From contig NZ_JAGGLM010000004.1 in the NCBI RefSeq assembly GCF_017874415.1, forward strand, positions 62,001 to 126,000: a stretch of DNA of 64,000 nucleotides, written 5' to 3'. A model generated the notes under the pieces. That model made no database searches and had not been told where the DNA came from. It saw only the letters and a list, made by a program, of their open reading frames with translations. Shown here one piece after another: positions 1 to 9,538 of the stretch. A program made the translations under genes and the position numbers. How positions within the stretch are numbered: the first letter of the stretch is position 1; each line of letters starts with the position of its first letter. Source of the stretch: Clostridium algifaecis (GTDB taxonomy: Bacteria > Bacillota > Clostridia > Clostridiales > Clostridiaceae).

Positions 1-982
1 AATTATAAATAATAAAAGTTTTTTAAGAAGTACTGTAGATAGAATAATTCCTTTAGTAGATAGAAAAAATATATATGTTATTACAAACGAAGAATATATA
101 AACAAGGTACAAAAAGAATTACCAGATATTAACAAAGATAATATATTTGCGGAACCGGAAAATAAAGAAACAGCTACATGCATTGGATTTTCAGCAGTAA
201 AGTTGTTAAAAAAAGATCCTTCTGCCACTATGATAATTTTACCGTCAGATCATTATATTGGAAACAATAAATTGTTTATAAATACAATAAGTCAGGCATC
301 AGAAATTGCTGAGAAAAAAAGAGGACTTGTAACCATGGGAATTAAGCCTCAAAGGGCAGAAACTGGTTATGGATATATAGAGATGGGAGAAAAAATAAAT
401 GCAGCCATAGATAGTTTTAAAGTAGAGAGGTTTTTAGAAAAACCTAATTTAGAGGTAGCTAAAGATTTGATACTCAAGGGCACCTATCTATGGAATAGTG
501 GCATATTTGTATGGAGGGCAGATGTATTTTTGAGAGAAATGCAAAAATATCTCCCTAAAATGTATAAAAGTATGCTTGCTATTTATGAAAGCATTGATAC
601 TAGACAGGAAAATAGTACTATAGAAGAACAATATGATATGATAGACGGTATTTCAGTGGATTTTGGAATAATGCAAAAGACCAGAAAAGCTTATGTAGTT
701 AAATGTGAATTCTTATGGGACGATATGGGAACATTTACTGCTATCGGGAGATTTTTAAGAAGATGTGGAGAAAATAATATAAAAGGAAATGTATTCCTGG
801 AATCTAGTGAAAACTGTACTATTTTTGGAGATGAAAGGTTAATAATAGCTTTTGGAGTTAAAGACTTAATAATTATAGATTCGGATGATGTACTCCTAGT
901 TATGGATAAAAATAGAGATCAAGAAGTAAAATATTTAGTAGATATTTTAAAGAAAAAAAATACCATGAAGAAATATTTATAA
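1..982 (+). CDS. manC: Mannose-1-phosphate guanylyltransferase, 5' end outside window
   Basis: The enzyme makes GDP-mannose from mannose-1-phosphate and GTP for surface polysaccharide. The frame is open from the left edge: codons from position 2 read IINNKSFLRSTVDRI and later the family-typical NIYVITNEEY and FAEPENKETAT, so the gene starts upstream and the first TTG at 203 is not the start. Visible motifs are PSDHYI (about base 245) and the sugar-phosphate binding FLEKP (about base 435). The N-terminal GAGTRLWP-type nucleotide loop lies outside the window. There is no C-terminal isomerase domain; the protein stops after the short beta-helix part. A hairpin follows. The family call is firm; exact substrate specificity is inferred. 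Confidence 0.9.
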   Translation, partial: IINNKSFLRSTVDRIIPLVDRKNIYVITNEEYINKVQKELPDINKDNIFAEPENKETATCIGFSAVKLLKKDPSATMIILPSDHYIGNNKLFINTISQASEIAEKKRGLVTMGIKPQRAETGYGYIEMGEKINAAIDSFKVERFLEKPNLEVAKDLILKGTYLWNSGIFVWRADVFLREMQKYLPKMYKSMLAIYESIDTRQENSTIEEQYDMIDGISVDFGIMQKTRKAYVVKCEFLWDDMGTFTAIGRFLRRCGENNIKGNVFLESSENCTIFGDERLIIAFGVKDLIIIDSDDVLLVMDKNRDQEVKYLVDILKKKNTMKKYL

Positions 983-995
983 CATTTAGAACAAA

Positions 996-1030
996 AAGTA
1001 CAGTAGATTTAACTTGTCTGCTGTATTTTA
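996..1030. terminator. Hairpin between convergent manC and GIY-YIG gene
   Basis: The arms at 1000-1007 (acagtaga) and 1017-1024 (tctgctgt) form an 8-bp stem with one G-T pair, followed by attttac on the plus strand. It lies between convergent genes and overlaps the stop of the minus-strand gene. The stem is weak but plausible. Confidence 0.45.
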
Positions 1031-1282
1031 CTTTAAATTTTTATTTGATTGAATTATTTTTAATTTATTTTCTTTTGTAAGCTGTTTTATGGCATATTCA
1101 CGCTGCATAGCTTGTATTTTTGAACTATATTCTTCAAAATATACCAACTTTACAGGAAGCCTTCCTCTTGTATATTTTGCTCCCTTGCCGGCATTATGAG
1201 TTTGTATTCTTTTATTTAAATTGTTTGTATATCCTGTATAAAACGTATTGTCATTACACCTTAATATGTATACATAATGCAT
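1028..1282 (-). CDS. GIY-YIG domain protein, UPF0213/YhbQ family
   Basis: This 84-residue protein is a stand-alone GIY-YIG nuclease fold. The N-terminal YVYIL and the YTGYT ten residues later form the two-strand signature, followed by the conserved Arg in LNKRIQTHN and a Glu in FEEY/QREYAIK. Its length is normal for the UPF0213 family. Members have been linked to DNA processing, but the role in clostridia is not established. An aaagagga ribosome site sits about 7 bases before the ATG. It lies 26 bases downstream of the glycosylase gene on the same strand, so the two are probably co-transcribed, which suggests but does not prove a DNA-repair link. Confidence 0.85.
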   Translation of the reverse strand: MHYVYILRCNDNTFYTGYTNNLNKRIQTHNAGKGAKYTRGRLPVKLVYFEEYSSKIQAMQREYAIKQLTKENKLKIIQSNKNLK

Positions 1283-1308
1283 AAAAATATCCTCTTTTTA
1301 TAAATTAT

Positions 1309-1923
1309 CTACTTATTTTTTGATACATATATATTGTTTTTTATGAAAAATCTCCATGGGTAATCTTTAGCTTCTTCGGCATAATCTATGCCTATTCTTT
1401 TTGAACTTTCTATTTCAAAATTATTAATGCTATTATCTGATATATACAATTCATCTTTACACAAGTCTAATTTATTAGCACTTCTGTCTATTGATAAAGC
1501 ACTGCAAAGTTTACCAGGACCATTTGTTAAATTTTTGATCTGATATTTTGATAGTTCATCATAAGGTTTATTGAATCTATTAAGAGCAAGTGTATTCAAA
1601 TTATCTAAAGGCTCCAAAGCCCTTATAAGGACTGCATTTGGTATACCTTGTTTTTCTGTTATTACATTAAAGCAGTTATACATACCATATATCATGAAAA
1701 CATAAGAAATACCAGGTATGCCATACATAACCTCCGTTCTTTTAGTTCTCCTGCCTTTATAAGAATGAGCAGCTTTATCTGAAATACCTTTATATGCTTC
1801 AACTTCTACTATTTTTCCTGAAAGTATATTACCATCTGTATTGTGGATTAGTACTTTACCTAAAAGTTCTTTTGCAACTATCAAAGTGTCTCTGTTATAG
1901 AAATCCCGATTAAGTTTTACCAT
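1309..1923 (-). CDS. 3-methyladenine DNA glycosylase (AAG/MPG family)
   Basis: This monofunctional base-excision glycosylase removes alkylated purines such as 3-methyladenine and hypoxanthine. At 204 residues it has the normal bacterial length. Diagnostic segments are LLGKVLIH near the start, IVEVEAYKG with the catalytic Glu of the family, the Arg/Tyr-rich RTEVMYGIPGISYVFMIYGM and VLIRALEP, which line the base-flipping pocket. The start is the ATG at 1923 with a ggaagtg site upstream. It is transcribed ahead of the GIY-YIG gene. Nothing in the sequence looks truncated. Confidence 0.93.
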   Translation of the reverse strand: MVKLNRDFYNRDTLIVAKELLGKVLIHNTDGNILSGKIVEVEAYKGISDKAAHSYKGRRTKRTEVMYGIPGISYVFMIYGMYNCFNVITEKQGIPNAVLIRALEPLDNLNTLALNRFNKPYDELSKYQIKNLTNGPGKLCSALSIDRSANKLDLCKDELYISDNSINNFEIESSKRIGIDYAEEAKDYPWRFFIKNNIYVSKNK

Positions 1924-2090
1924 AAGTTTTACACTTCCTATTATGTGATGTAGTAATTATAACACAATATAATATTTTACGTAATTTTTAAAAATATATA
2001 CTAAAAAAAAGAAAAAGAATTATGTTAAAATAAATATAAGAGTATATAAATTATTTATCTAAAATTTAACAGTTAGGAGAAAACGATATT

Positions 2091-3335
2091 ATGAAGATAC
2101 TTTATTATGATTGTTTTTCAGGAATAAGCGGAGATATGAATTTAGGGGCAATGATAGATGTTGGAGTAGATAAAAATTATTTGATATCGGAACTTGAAAA
2201 GTTGAAAATTAATGAATATAATATAATTATACAAAAAAATACCAAAAATGGGATTTCAGGGACTAAAGTAGATGTTGTCCTATCAGAAGAAAGCGAACAT
2301 AATTTCGATCATAAACATAATGAACATGAGCATCATCACCATCATCATAGAAATTTATTTGATGTTGAAAATATTATAAATTCTAGTGAATTAACGTCAA
2401 AAGTCAAACAGATTAGCCTTCAAATTTTCAAAAAAGTGGCTGAAGCAGAATCAAAAGTTCACAATAAGCCTATAGATGAAGTACATTTTCATGAAGTAGG
2501 GGCAGTGGATTCTATAGTGGATATTGTAGGAGCGGCAATATGTTTTGACTATTTGAAAGTAGACAAAGTGTTATCATCAACCGTAGAAGTTGGATATGGA
2601 TTTGTAAAATGTGCCCATGGAACTTTACCGGTACCGGCACCAGCTACAGCAGAAATACTTAAAGATATTCACGTAAAAGCTGAAGTACCTTTTGAAGCTA
2701 CTACTCCTACAGGAGCAGCAATTTTATCTTACTTAGCTTCGGATTTTACGAATCTTAAAAATTTTAAAATAAATAAAGTGGGATACGGAATAGGTACAAA
2801 AGATAATGATGAAATTCCTAATGTTCTAAGAGTATTTTTAGGAGAATATACATTAAATAATCCACAAAATTCAGATGAAGATTTTAGTATGGGATTTATT
2901 AAAGATGAAATAGAAGTTATGGAATGCAATATAGATGATATGAGCTCAGAAGTGTATGAATATGTAATGAATACATTATTGGAAAACGGTGCACTGGATG
3001 TTTATTTGACACCTATAATAATGAAAAAAGGTAGACCAGCTGTAAAATTAAGTATTTTATATAGAGAAAAAGATGAAGATACTATGAGAGATATAGTTTT
3101 TATTAATACTACAACATTAGGAATTAGAAAATATTCAGTAAAAAGGGATATGCTTAAAAGAAAAACCAAAAAAGTAACTACGCCATATGGCATAGTAAAT
3201 ATAAAGGAAGCATATTATAAAGGGAAAAAAGTAAGAAATAAACCAGAATATGAAGATTGCAAGAAACTTGCAATTAAAAATAATGTAAGCATAGAAGAAA
3301 TTAAAAAAGAAGTTATGATAAACTACAACAAATAA
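2091..3335 (+). CDS. larC: LarC, nickel insertion / cyclometallase for the nickel-pincer cofactor
   Basis: LarC places nickel into the pyridinium-dithiocarboxylate mononucleotide cofactor of lactate racemase and related enzymes in the LarA family. The family opening YYDCFSGISGDMNLGAM is present, and a His-rich stretch (about residues 70-86, with six His in a row) probably binds nickel. HFHEVGAVDSIVDI and PVPAPATAEIL are further family blocks. The gene is one uninterrupted frame of 414 codons, unlike Lactiplantibacillus plantarum, where larC1/larC2 needs a programmed frameshift. A ttaggag site precedes the ATG. larB follows 24 bases after the stop; larE and larA are not in the window. Confidence 0.93.
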   Translation: MKILYYDCFSGISGDMNLGAMIDVGVDKNYLISELEKLKINEYNIIIQKNTKNGISGTKVDVVLSEESEHNFDHKHNEHEHHHHHHRNLFDVENIINSSELTSKVKQISLQIFKKVAEAESKVHNKPIDEVHFHEVGAVDSIVDIVGAAICFDYLKVDKVLSSTVEVGYGFVKCAHGTLPVPAPATAEILKDIHVKAEVPFEATTPTGAAILSYLASDFTNLKNFKINKVGYGIGTKDNDEIPNVLRVFLGEYTLNNPQNSDEDFSMGFIKDEIEVMECNIDDMSSEVYEYVMNTLLENGALDVYLTPIIMKKGRPAVKLSILYREKDEDTMRDIVFINTTTLGIRKYSVKRDMLKRKTKKVTTPYGIVNIKEAYYKGKKVRNKPEYEDCKKLAIKNNVSIEEIKKEVMINYNK

Positions 3336-3359
3336 TTTTTACAGAACAAGGTGATAAAA

Positions 3360-4109
3360 ATGAATATGGATGATATTAAAAAATTACTTAAGAAAGTGAA
3401 AGATGGTTCTGTAGCTATAGATAATGCAGCTGATCAATTTAAAGATATATCATTTAAAGATTTAGGCTATGCAAAGATTGATAATAGCAGAGAAATGAGG
3501 GTAGGATATCCTGAGGTCATTTACTGTGCAGGCAAAACTGTAGATCAGGTAAAAGGAATAGTAGAGTTTATGATGACAAAAGGAGATAATATTCTTGGAA
3601 CCAGGGCGAGTGAAGAACAATATGATGCAGTAAAGAAGATATGTCCTAAGGCAGAATACAATAAAGAAGCTAAGATTATAACTATAAAGAATAAAAAAAT
3701 AAAATTATCAGATACGTATATAGCGGTGGTAACGGCTGGGACTTCTGATATTCCTGTTTCTGAGGAAGCTGCTTTAACAGCAGAAATATTTGGAGAGAAG
3801 GTTGAAAGAGTATATGATGTAGGAGTAGCTGGCATACACAGATTGTTTAGTAAATTAGATATTATAAGAGGTGCAAAAGTAGTAATTGTTATAGCAGGTA
3901 TGGAAGGGGCACTTGCCAGTGTAGTAGGAGGGCTAGTTGATAAGCCTATTATAGCTGTTCCGACTAGTGTAGGCTATGGAGCTAATTTTAATGGACTTTC
4001 TGCCCTTTTATCGATGCTGAATAGTTGTGCTAGCGGGGTTAGTGTAGTCAATATTGACAATGGTTTCGGAGCTGGATATCTAGCAAGTATGATAAATAGG
4101 CTGCATTAA
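3360..4109 (+). CDS. larB: LarB, NaAD carboxylase/hydrolase for the nickel-pincer cofactor
   Basis: LarB carboxylates the pyridine ring of nicotinic acid adenine dinucleotide and releases AMP, the first step of nickel-pincer cofactor synthesis. It is related to PurE, and the C-terminal half shows the PurE-like blocks [25 protein letters not shown] and [17 protein letters not shown] Cys in [16 protein letters not shown] (about residue 223) matches the cysteine known to form the covalent adduct in this family. The ATG at 3360 is preferred over the GTG at 3351 because that GTG is part of the aaggtgat ribosome site. It is co-transcribed with larC. Confidence 0.93.
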   Translation: MNMDDIKKLLKKVKDGSVAIDNAADQFKDISFKDLGYAKIDNSREMRVGYPEVIYCAGKTVDQVKGIVEFMMTKGDNILGTRASEEQYDAVKKICPKAEYNKEAKIITIKNKKIKLSDTYIAVVTAGTSDIPVSEEAALTAEIFGEKVERVYDVGVAGIHRLFSKLDIIRGAKVVIVIAGMEGALASVVGGLVDKPIIAVPTSVGYGANFNGLSALLSMLNSCASGVSVVNIDNGFGAGYLASMINRLH

Positions 4110-4278
4110 ATAATTTTTATACTGGTTGTTAAAATATTTACTAATGTTAAAATATACTTATTTCTCATGATTTATTCTGAAAATCAAATAAACATGGCCG
4201 ATGTTCTCTAATTGACTATGAATATCAAGTAATAGCTATAATACCACTGAATTGAACATTAAAATAATGAAAGCTATA

Positions 4279-4313
4279 ATTAATATAAGTACTGAATAGG
4301 TACTTATATTAAT
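4279..4313. repeat. Perfect 14-bp inverted repeat upstream of the radical SAM gene
   Basis: The arms 4279-4292 (attaatataagtac) and 4300-4313 (gtacttatattaat) are perfect reverse complements with a 7-base loop, 47 bases before the ATG of the radical SAM gene. No T-run follows directly, so it is not a typical terminator. It could be an operator or an mRNA structure. The rest of 4110-4360 shows no gene. Confidence 0.7.
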
Positions 4314-4360
4314 GCTTAGAAATAATTTTTTAATTAATAATTTATGAGGAGGAATGGCAG

Positions 4361-5746
4361 ATGAAGGTAGTAGAATTATTGGAAAAGACAGCTAAAGATA
4401 CATTGGTAAAATCGGGCCTAAAGTTACTTAATAGTAAAGAGCCAGAGAAAAGCCTTGATAAACTCTTTGCATTAGTTAAAAAAACAATAAAAAAGGATAA
4501 AGATAGTTTGGAAAAAGTTGAGCGTGTTGAGGAATTATATAATACTAATCCATCAATTCATGAACTTGTTACAGGAATTGTAAAAGATACAAATAGAAAT
4601 TGCATGAATAAATTCTTTACTAATTTTTTTGCCAATGCAGCATGGTATGGAGTACCAAAGAGAGATAAATTTTTAAATGATACAGGGATAAAAACACCAT
4701 TTACGATTCTTATAAGCCCATCCATGAGATGTAATTTAAGGTGTAGTGGTTGCTATGCATCAAGTTATAGTAAAGAAGATGATATTCCTAAAGAAGAACT
4801 TGATAGAATTATTAAAGAGGCAAGAGATCTTGGAATTTATTATTTTATAATTCTCGGAGGAGAACCTTTTATAAATGACTATATGCTGGACTTATATGAA
4901 AAATATAATGATTGTATGTTTACACCGTTCTCAAACGGCACACTTTTTACTGAAAAAGTAGCAGATAGAATACAAAAGCTTGGAAATGTTATTCCAATGT
5001 TTTCTCTTGAAGGTTTTGAAGAAGAGACAGATAAAAGAAGAGGCAAAGGAATATTTAAAAAAGTTATGCATGCCATGGATCTTTTGAAGGAACGTGGAGT
5101 TCTATTTGGAGTGTCTTCTGCAACTAGCAGGAACAACATAGATACAGTAACTTCGGATAAATTTATAGATATGCTTATTGAAAAGGGTGCAAAAATGAGC
5201 TGGTATTTTTTGTACATGCCTGTAGGTAAAAAGCCGGATACAAGTGTAATGTTAAAACCTGAGCAAAGAATATATCTTGGAGAAAGAATAAGAGAAATAA
5301 GAAATAAAAAACCTTATTTTACTATTGATTTCTTTAATGATGCACCTTATGTAGGAGGATGTATTGCTGGAAAATTTTATTGTCACATAAACTCTGAGGA
5401 GCAGGTAGAACCATGCATATTCGCTCATTTTGCTGTAGACAACTTAAAAGGCAAAAAGCTTGTAGATGTATTTAAGTCGGATTTTTTTAGAGAACTTAGA
5501 AACAGACAGCCATATAATCGTAACTTGCTTATGCCTTGTATGATGATTGATAATACAAAACAAATCAGGGATATTGTAAAAAAGACGGGAGCAAAACCAA
5601 CAGATGAAGGTGCAAGGATGATGCTTGAAGATCCAGAGTTCCAGAAAGATCTTGATAATATATCGAAGGATTTTAGACCTTATGCGGAAAAAGCATGGAA
5701 GGAAGAATTTCATTCAACGGGAAATTATAAAATGTCAAAAGGTTAA
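4361..5746 (+). CDS. Radical SAM protein with SPASM-like C-terminal cysteines
   Basis: This is a radical S-adenosylmethionine enzyme of 461 residues. About 110 N-terminal residues of predicted helix come first, then the CxxxCxxC iron-sulfur motif (C124, C128, C131 in RCNLRCSGCYA), the SAM-binding ILGGEPF, and a C-terminal Cys set (GGCIAGKFYC, EPCIF, MPCMM) resembling the auxiliary-cluster SPASM region of PqqE/AlbA-type enzymes. I do not recognise the substrate; no peptide precursor or transporter gene lies next to it, so a peptide-modification role would be guesswork. The start follows a perfect gaggagga site. A 14-bp inverted repeat precedes it and a terminator follows. Confidence 0.88.
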   Translation: MKVVELLEKTAKDTLVKSGLKLLNSKEPEKSLDKLFALVKKTIKKDKDSLEKVERVEELYNTNPSIHELVTGIVKDTNRNCMNKFFTNFFANAAWYGVPKRDKFLNDTGIKTPFTILISPSMRCNLRCSGCYASSYSKEDDIPKEELDRIIKEARDLGIYYFIILGGEPFINDYMLDLYEKYNDCMFTPFSNGTLFTEKVADRIQKLGNVIPMFSLEGFEEETDKRRGKGIFKKVMHAMDLLKERGVLFGVSSATSRNNIDTVTSDKFIDMLIEKGAKMSWYFLYMPVGKKPDTSVMLKPEQRIYLGERIREIRNKKPYFTIDFFNDAPYVGGCIAGKFYCHINSEEQVEPCIFAHFAVDNLKGKKLVDVFKSDFFRELRNRQPYNRNLLMPCMMIDNTKQIRDIVKKTGAKPTDEGARMMLEDPEFQKDLDNISKDFRPYAEKAWKEEFHSTGNYKMSKG

Positions 5747-5775
5747 AAGCTGAGAGTACGCTCCAGCTTTTTTCT
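5745..5775 (+). terminator. Rho-independent terminator of the radical SAM gene
   Basis: The arms 5745-5752 (aaaagctg) and 5764-5771 (cagctttt) are extended inward by gag/ctc and followed by a run of T. It starts at the stop codon. Confidence 0.8.
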
Positions 5776-5828
5776 TTTGTTTAACTTATGATATAATATT
5801 TATACATGAAATATGGGGGATATAATAT

Positions 5829-7097
5829 ATGAATAAATATATAAAATTAAGTTTAATTTTTTTAATAGTAATAATATTATTTGTCGCTGTATCCTGTAAT
5901 AAAAAAGAAAGTTATAGTGAAAAAGAAGTTTATAAAGGTAACTTAAATATTGTAACGGATGCAAAATATGAAGACCAATTTAGAACTTCTGCAGAAAAAT
6001 TTAAAGAAATTTATAAAAAAGTAAATGTAAATGTAAAGACTGATAGCAATATTCAGGGAAATCTGAAAAACTTATTAAGTGATAACAGCAGTGATGCAGA
6101 TATTATTAGTATTAATGATGAAAATTTAGAATATGATTTAAATAAATTTAAAAATAATATTTTAGACTTGACAGATTCAGTATCAAATTACAAAAATACA
6201 ATAATATCTAATAAAATTTATATTGATACTGTGAATGGCAGAATTTATGGAATGCCATGGGATGCATCACCTGAACTTATATTGTATAGAAAAGATATAT
6301 TTAAAAATGAAAATATAAATATAAATGACATTAAAACATGGGATGATTACATAAATATAGGAAAAAAAATATCAGGAGATAAATGCAAAAATTTTATAGG
6401 TAATAATGAAGCAAGCAGCAATTTCAACTTAATTCTGGCAAATCAGCTTGGAACCAGTTATTTTAATTATAATAAAAAATTAGATTTTAACTCTGAAAAG
6501 TGGAATAGAATATTTGAATTGAAAAAACAAATTTACAATGAAAATTTAATTGTAAATTTCAATTCAGAAAAAGAGCTTATAAAAGCTGCTCAATCAGGAA
6601 ACATTGTAAGCGTTATTGCAAATCCTTATACTGCTTATGATTTAATGAAAGCAATGCCTGATAGTAAAAATATGTGGGGAGTCATGAAGCTCCCGGCTTT
6701 TGAATGTGGTGGAAATAATAATGTATCAATAGGTGGAATAAATTTAATAGTGAACAAGAACTCTAAGAATAGTAAACTAGCGGAAGAATTTATAAAATTT
6801 GCATTGACAGATGATAATCTTCAAATAGAATTATTGAATAAATATGGCAGACTGCCTGTATATAAAAATTCATATAATTTTGTAGATATGGATAAATACA
6901 TAGGTTATTTTGATAATAAGATATGGAAACTATTCTCGGATTCTCAGAATGGTGCATTTAATATAGAGTATACCAAATATTTTCCAGATATATATTCTGA
7001 AATAAATAGTTTTCTAGACCCGACAAATATAAAAAATAAGGATGCAAAGACTGTATTTTCTGATATTGAAAAGGCTTTGGAAAATAAATTAAAATAA
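5829..7097 (+). CDS. ABC transporter substrate-binding lipoprotein, family 1
   Basis: This 422-residue lipoprotein belongs to the MalE-like family of sugar or oligosaccharide binding proteins. A hydrophobic signal (about residues 6-22) ends in the lipobox VAVSC, so it should be lipidated and anchored outside the membrane. The mature part shows typical blocks: GRIYGMPWDASPELILYRKD, TWDDYINIGKKI and the C-terminal NKYGRLPVYK. No permease or ATPase gene lies nearby, and both flanks are closed by terminators, so it is a single-gene unit. The ligand is unknown. It could serve a transporter encoded elsewhere or act as a receptor. Confidence 0.88.
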   Translation: MNKYIKLSLIFLIVIILFVAVSCNKKESYSEKEVYKGNLNIVTDAKYEDQFRTSAEKFKEIYKKVNVNVKTDSNIQGNLKNLLSDNSSDADIISINDENLEYDLNKFKNNILDLTDSVSNYKNTIISNKIYIDTVNGRIYGMPWDASPELILYRKDIFKNENININDIKTWDDYINIGKKISGDKCKNFIGNNEASSNFNLILANQLGTSYFNYNKKLDFNSEKWNRIFELKKQIYNENLIVNFNSEKELIKAAQSGNIVSVIANPYTAYDLMKAMPDSKNMWGVMKLPAFECGGNNNVSIGGINLIVNKNSKNSKLAEEFIKFALTDDNLQIELLNKYGRLPVYKNSYNFVDMDKYIGYFDNKIWKLFSDSQNGAFNIEYTKYFPDIYSEINSFLDPTNIKNKDAKTVFSDIEKALENKLK

Positions 7098-7178
7098 ATT
7101 CAATAAAACGTTTACAAAAATATGATTATAAGATATAATAATCTCAAGGGGATTTAATCATAGGGATTTTTTAAAATA

Positions 7179-7233
7179 TAAAAAGATAAAATTTTTAACT
7201 AGAGCGGAAAATAGTTAAAAGTTTTATCTTTTT
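7179..7233. terminator. Strong bidirectional terminator
   Basis: Arms of about 21 bp (7180-7200 and 7213-7233) differ by one wobble position, with A-run and T-run on the two sides. It serves the plus-strand lipoprotein gene and the minus-strand glycosyltransferase gene. Confidence 0.85.
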
Positions 7234-7237
7234 AATT

Positions 7238-8356
7238 TTATGTTTTCAATATTTTATTGTAAATTTTTATGGTTTTTTCACAGGTATTTTCCCATGAAAA
7301 TAGATGGGAACGATTTAATGCTTTTAAACTTAGCTCATTTCTTATAGTATCATCATTTAGGATGGATTCTATAGAGTACATTAAACTTACTATATTTTTA
7401 GGATCTATTAATATGGCACCATCACCTACTACTTCAGGTATGGAAGATATATTAGATGTAATTACAGGTGTCCCACAGCTCATAGCTTCCAGTGGAGGAA
7501 GTCCAAAACCTTCATATAGAGATGGATATACAAAAAGGTCACAGCCGCTATAGAATACAGGAAGCAAGTCATCTTTTATAAATCCTGTAAATCTTATATT
7601 CTCTTCTATATGCAACTTGGAAGAAAATTCTTTTAACTTTTCTAAATCATCTTTACTTGAGCCTACAATAACCAAGTCATAATCTTTATTTAAATTCTTG
7701 TGGATTCTAGAAAAAGCTTCAATTAAAGATGTAACATTTTTTCTTGGACTGAATCCTCCTACATATAAAATAAATGGTTTATCTATATTATATGTTGATT
7801 TTATTTTATTTTTACATATTTCTTTGTCTAAGGGTTTATATTTTTCATCTGCAGCCAAAGGTGTTACAAATATTTTATTTTTATTTATAGGAAAAAATTT
7901 CAATATATCTTTTTTAGAATATTCAGATACAGTTATTATAGCGTCAGCCATATTTATAATTCGCGGCATTTCTTTTATAAACTTTGTCAGATAACTTCTT
8001 CCCACGGTTTCAGGCATTATATAAGGTATCAAATCATGCACAGTTATAACTTTTTTACAAGTTATATTTTCTGAAATACCAATTCCATTTTGTGGTACAT
8101 GATATATGTCTATGTTTTCTTCTTTTAGATTTTCAGGAAAATAATATTGTTCGAAAAATCTATGCTGTTTTTTAGATGCCATTATTATTTTAGTATTCTT
8201 TTTATTAAAATTATCATATTTGTTTCCAGACCAGTATATGTGATAAAAATTTTCACTATGATTTTTTATCATGTAGGATAATATTCTATCTGTATAAGTT
8301 CCAATACCGGTGCCTTTGTACCAATTAATTCCTCTCGCATCAATGGCAATTTTCAT
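7238..8356 (-). CDS. Glycosyltransferase family 4, spore-coat cluster copy 1
   Basis: This is a GT-B fold glycosyltransferase of family 4. The N-terminal MKIAIDARG with the glycine-rich KGTGIGTYT, the central [11 protein letters not shown] and the C-terminal EGFGLPPLE (E-x7-E, nucleotide-sugar binding) are all present. The ATG at 8356 is chosen over an upstream TTG (8371) because the TTG lies inside the ggaggt ribosome site. It is divergent from the CotS-like gene at 8506 and closely resembles the second glycosyltransferase at 11627 (both share YHVPQNGIG and IMPETV/RMPETV). It probably glycosylates a spore-coat or surface component; donor and acceptor are unknown. Confidence 0.9.
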   Translation of the reverse strand: MKIAIDARGINWYKGTGIGTYTDRILSYMIKNHSENFYHIYWSGNKYDNFNKKNTKIIMASKKQHRFFEQYYFPENLKEENIDIYHVPQNGIGISENITCKKVITVHDLIPYIMPETVGRSYLTKFIKEMPRIINMADAIITVSEYSKKDILKFFPINKNKIFVTPLAADEKYKPLDKEICKNKIKSTYNIDKPFILYVGGFSPRKNVTSLIEAFSRIHKNLNKDYDLVIVGSSKDDLEKLKEFSSKLHIEENIRFTGFIKDDLLPVFYSGCDLFVYPSLYEGFGLPPLEAMSCGTPVITSNISSIPEVVGDGAILIDPKNIVSLMYSIESILNDDTIRNELSLKALNRSHLFSWENTCEKTIKIYNKILKT

Positions 8357-8449
8357 TAATTTTACCTCCAACAGCGCAAGCTAAAAATTAAATTAATCAT
8401 ATTACATAATATTATTAATTATATAAAAATGTGAATTGCGTGAGCTATC

Positions 8450-8477
8450 ACATACGTAAATAATTATTCATATAATA
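8450..8477 (+). promoter_or_regulatory. Possible sigma-K promoter of the first cotS-like gene
   Basis: AC at 8450-8451, 17 bases, then CATATAATA at 8469-8477 fits the B. subtilis sigma-K pattern AC-N16/17-CATANNNTA. It lies 28 bases before the TTG start of a coat-type gene. In AT-rich sequence such matches can occur by chance. Confidence 0.42.
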
Positions 8478-8505
8478 CAAATATAGTGATTTTGGAGGCA
8501 AAATC

Positions 8506-9513
8506 TTGGATATTTTAAAAGTAAAAGAACTTGTTCAAAATAATTATGATATTAATATTCAGTATATAGAAAAAATAAAGAATGTGTACAAGATTAATGA
8601 TGATTATAAATACTATTGTTTAAAAGTAATAAATTATGATTTTGGACATTTTTTATTTATCATTTCAGCTATGGAACATTTGCAAAGAAATGATTTTCAA
8701 AGCATACCTGAAATAATAAATACAAAGTCAGGAAAAAAATATATAAAAATTGGAAATAGTTTTGCTTATCTTACTAGATGGATTAATTGCAGATTATCAG
8801 ATTATGATAATTCTTCGGATATTCTTATGGCATCTTCAAAATTAGCAGAGCTTCACAATAAGAGTTTGGGATTCAAGTTTACTGAAGATATGAATCCTAG
8901 AATTGGCTGGTTTAAATGGCTGGAAACTTTTAATACACGAGAAAATGAAATACTTGATTTTAAAAAAAGAATTTTAAAGAAAGATAGAAAAAGTAAATTT
9001 GATAACCTGTATATAAAAAAAATGGATGAGGAAATTGAGATCTCACGATGTTCTAGAAAACATTTGGCTGAAAGTAATTATCTTGATAGTATGAAAAAAG
9101 AAGTTGTAAAAAATGGTTTTTGTCATCATGATTACGCTAATCACAATGTTCTTGTAAGTGAGGATAACAAAATAAATATTATTGATTTTGATTATTGTAT
9201 GCTAGATACTCATTTACATGATTTAGCCAGTTTACTTATGAGAAGAATGAAACATGGAAAATGGAGTATGAATAATGCACTTTTTATAATGGATGTTTAT
9301 GATTCTATAAATAAAATATTTCAGCATGATATTCCAATTATGGCAGCTTTTATGGAATTCCCTCAGGATTACTGGCAGATTGGAATACAGTATTATTGGG
9401 AAAAGCATAGATGGGATGAAGGTTTATTTATAAAGAAATTAAGAAAAATATTTGAAGATGAAGGACAAAAACAGGAATTCATACATGAATTTAGATTAAA
9501 AAGATACAACTGA
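8506..9513 (+). CDS. CotS-family spore coat protein (kinase-like fold), copy 1
   Basis: This 335-residue member of the CotS/YsxE/YutH group has an aminoglycoside-phosphotransferase-like fold. The catalytic loop FCHHDYANHNVLV (H207, D209) and the metal-binding IIDFDY (D227, D229) are intact, so it could have phosphotransferase activity. The start is a TTG placed 7 bases after ggagg; no ATG fits. It is divergent from a GT4 gene and followed 25 bases later by a small Lys-rich gene, so it probably heads a four-gene unit running to 11567. The protein is expected in the mother cell and later in the coat. The substrate is unknown for the family. Confidence 0.88.
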   Translation: MDILKVKELVQNNYDINIQYIEKIKNVYKINDDYKYYCLKVINYDFGHFLFIISAMEHLQRNDFQSIPEIINTKSGKKYIKIGNSFAYLTRWINCRLSDYDNSSDILMASSKLAELHNKSLGFKFTEDMNPRIGWFKWLETFNTRENEILDFKKRILKKDRKSKFDNLYIKKMDEEIEISRCSRKHLAESNYLDSMKKEVVKNGFCHHDYANHNVLVSEDNKINIIDFDYCMLDTHLHDLASLLMRRMKHGKWSMNNALFIMDVYDSINKIFQHDIPIMAAFMEFPQDYWQIGIQYYWEKHRWDEGLFIKKLRKIFEDEGQKQEFIHEFRLKRYN

Positions 9514-9538
9514 AATTAAGTTAAGGAGGCAGGTATCA

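Noticed and set aside
203..205. TTG as start of the mannose-1-phosphate guanylyltransferase
   Set aside because: The same frame is open and family-like back to the left edge, so the gene begins outside the window.
2310..2350. His-rich tract in larC as a cloning tag or artefact
   Set aside because: His-rich linkers are normal in LarC and other nickel proteins, and the surrounding sequence is native.
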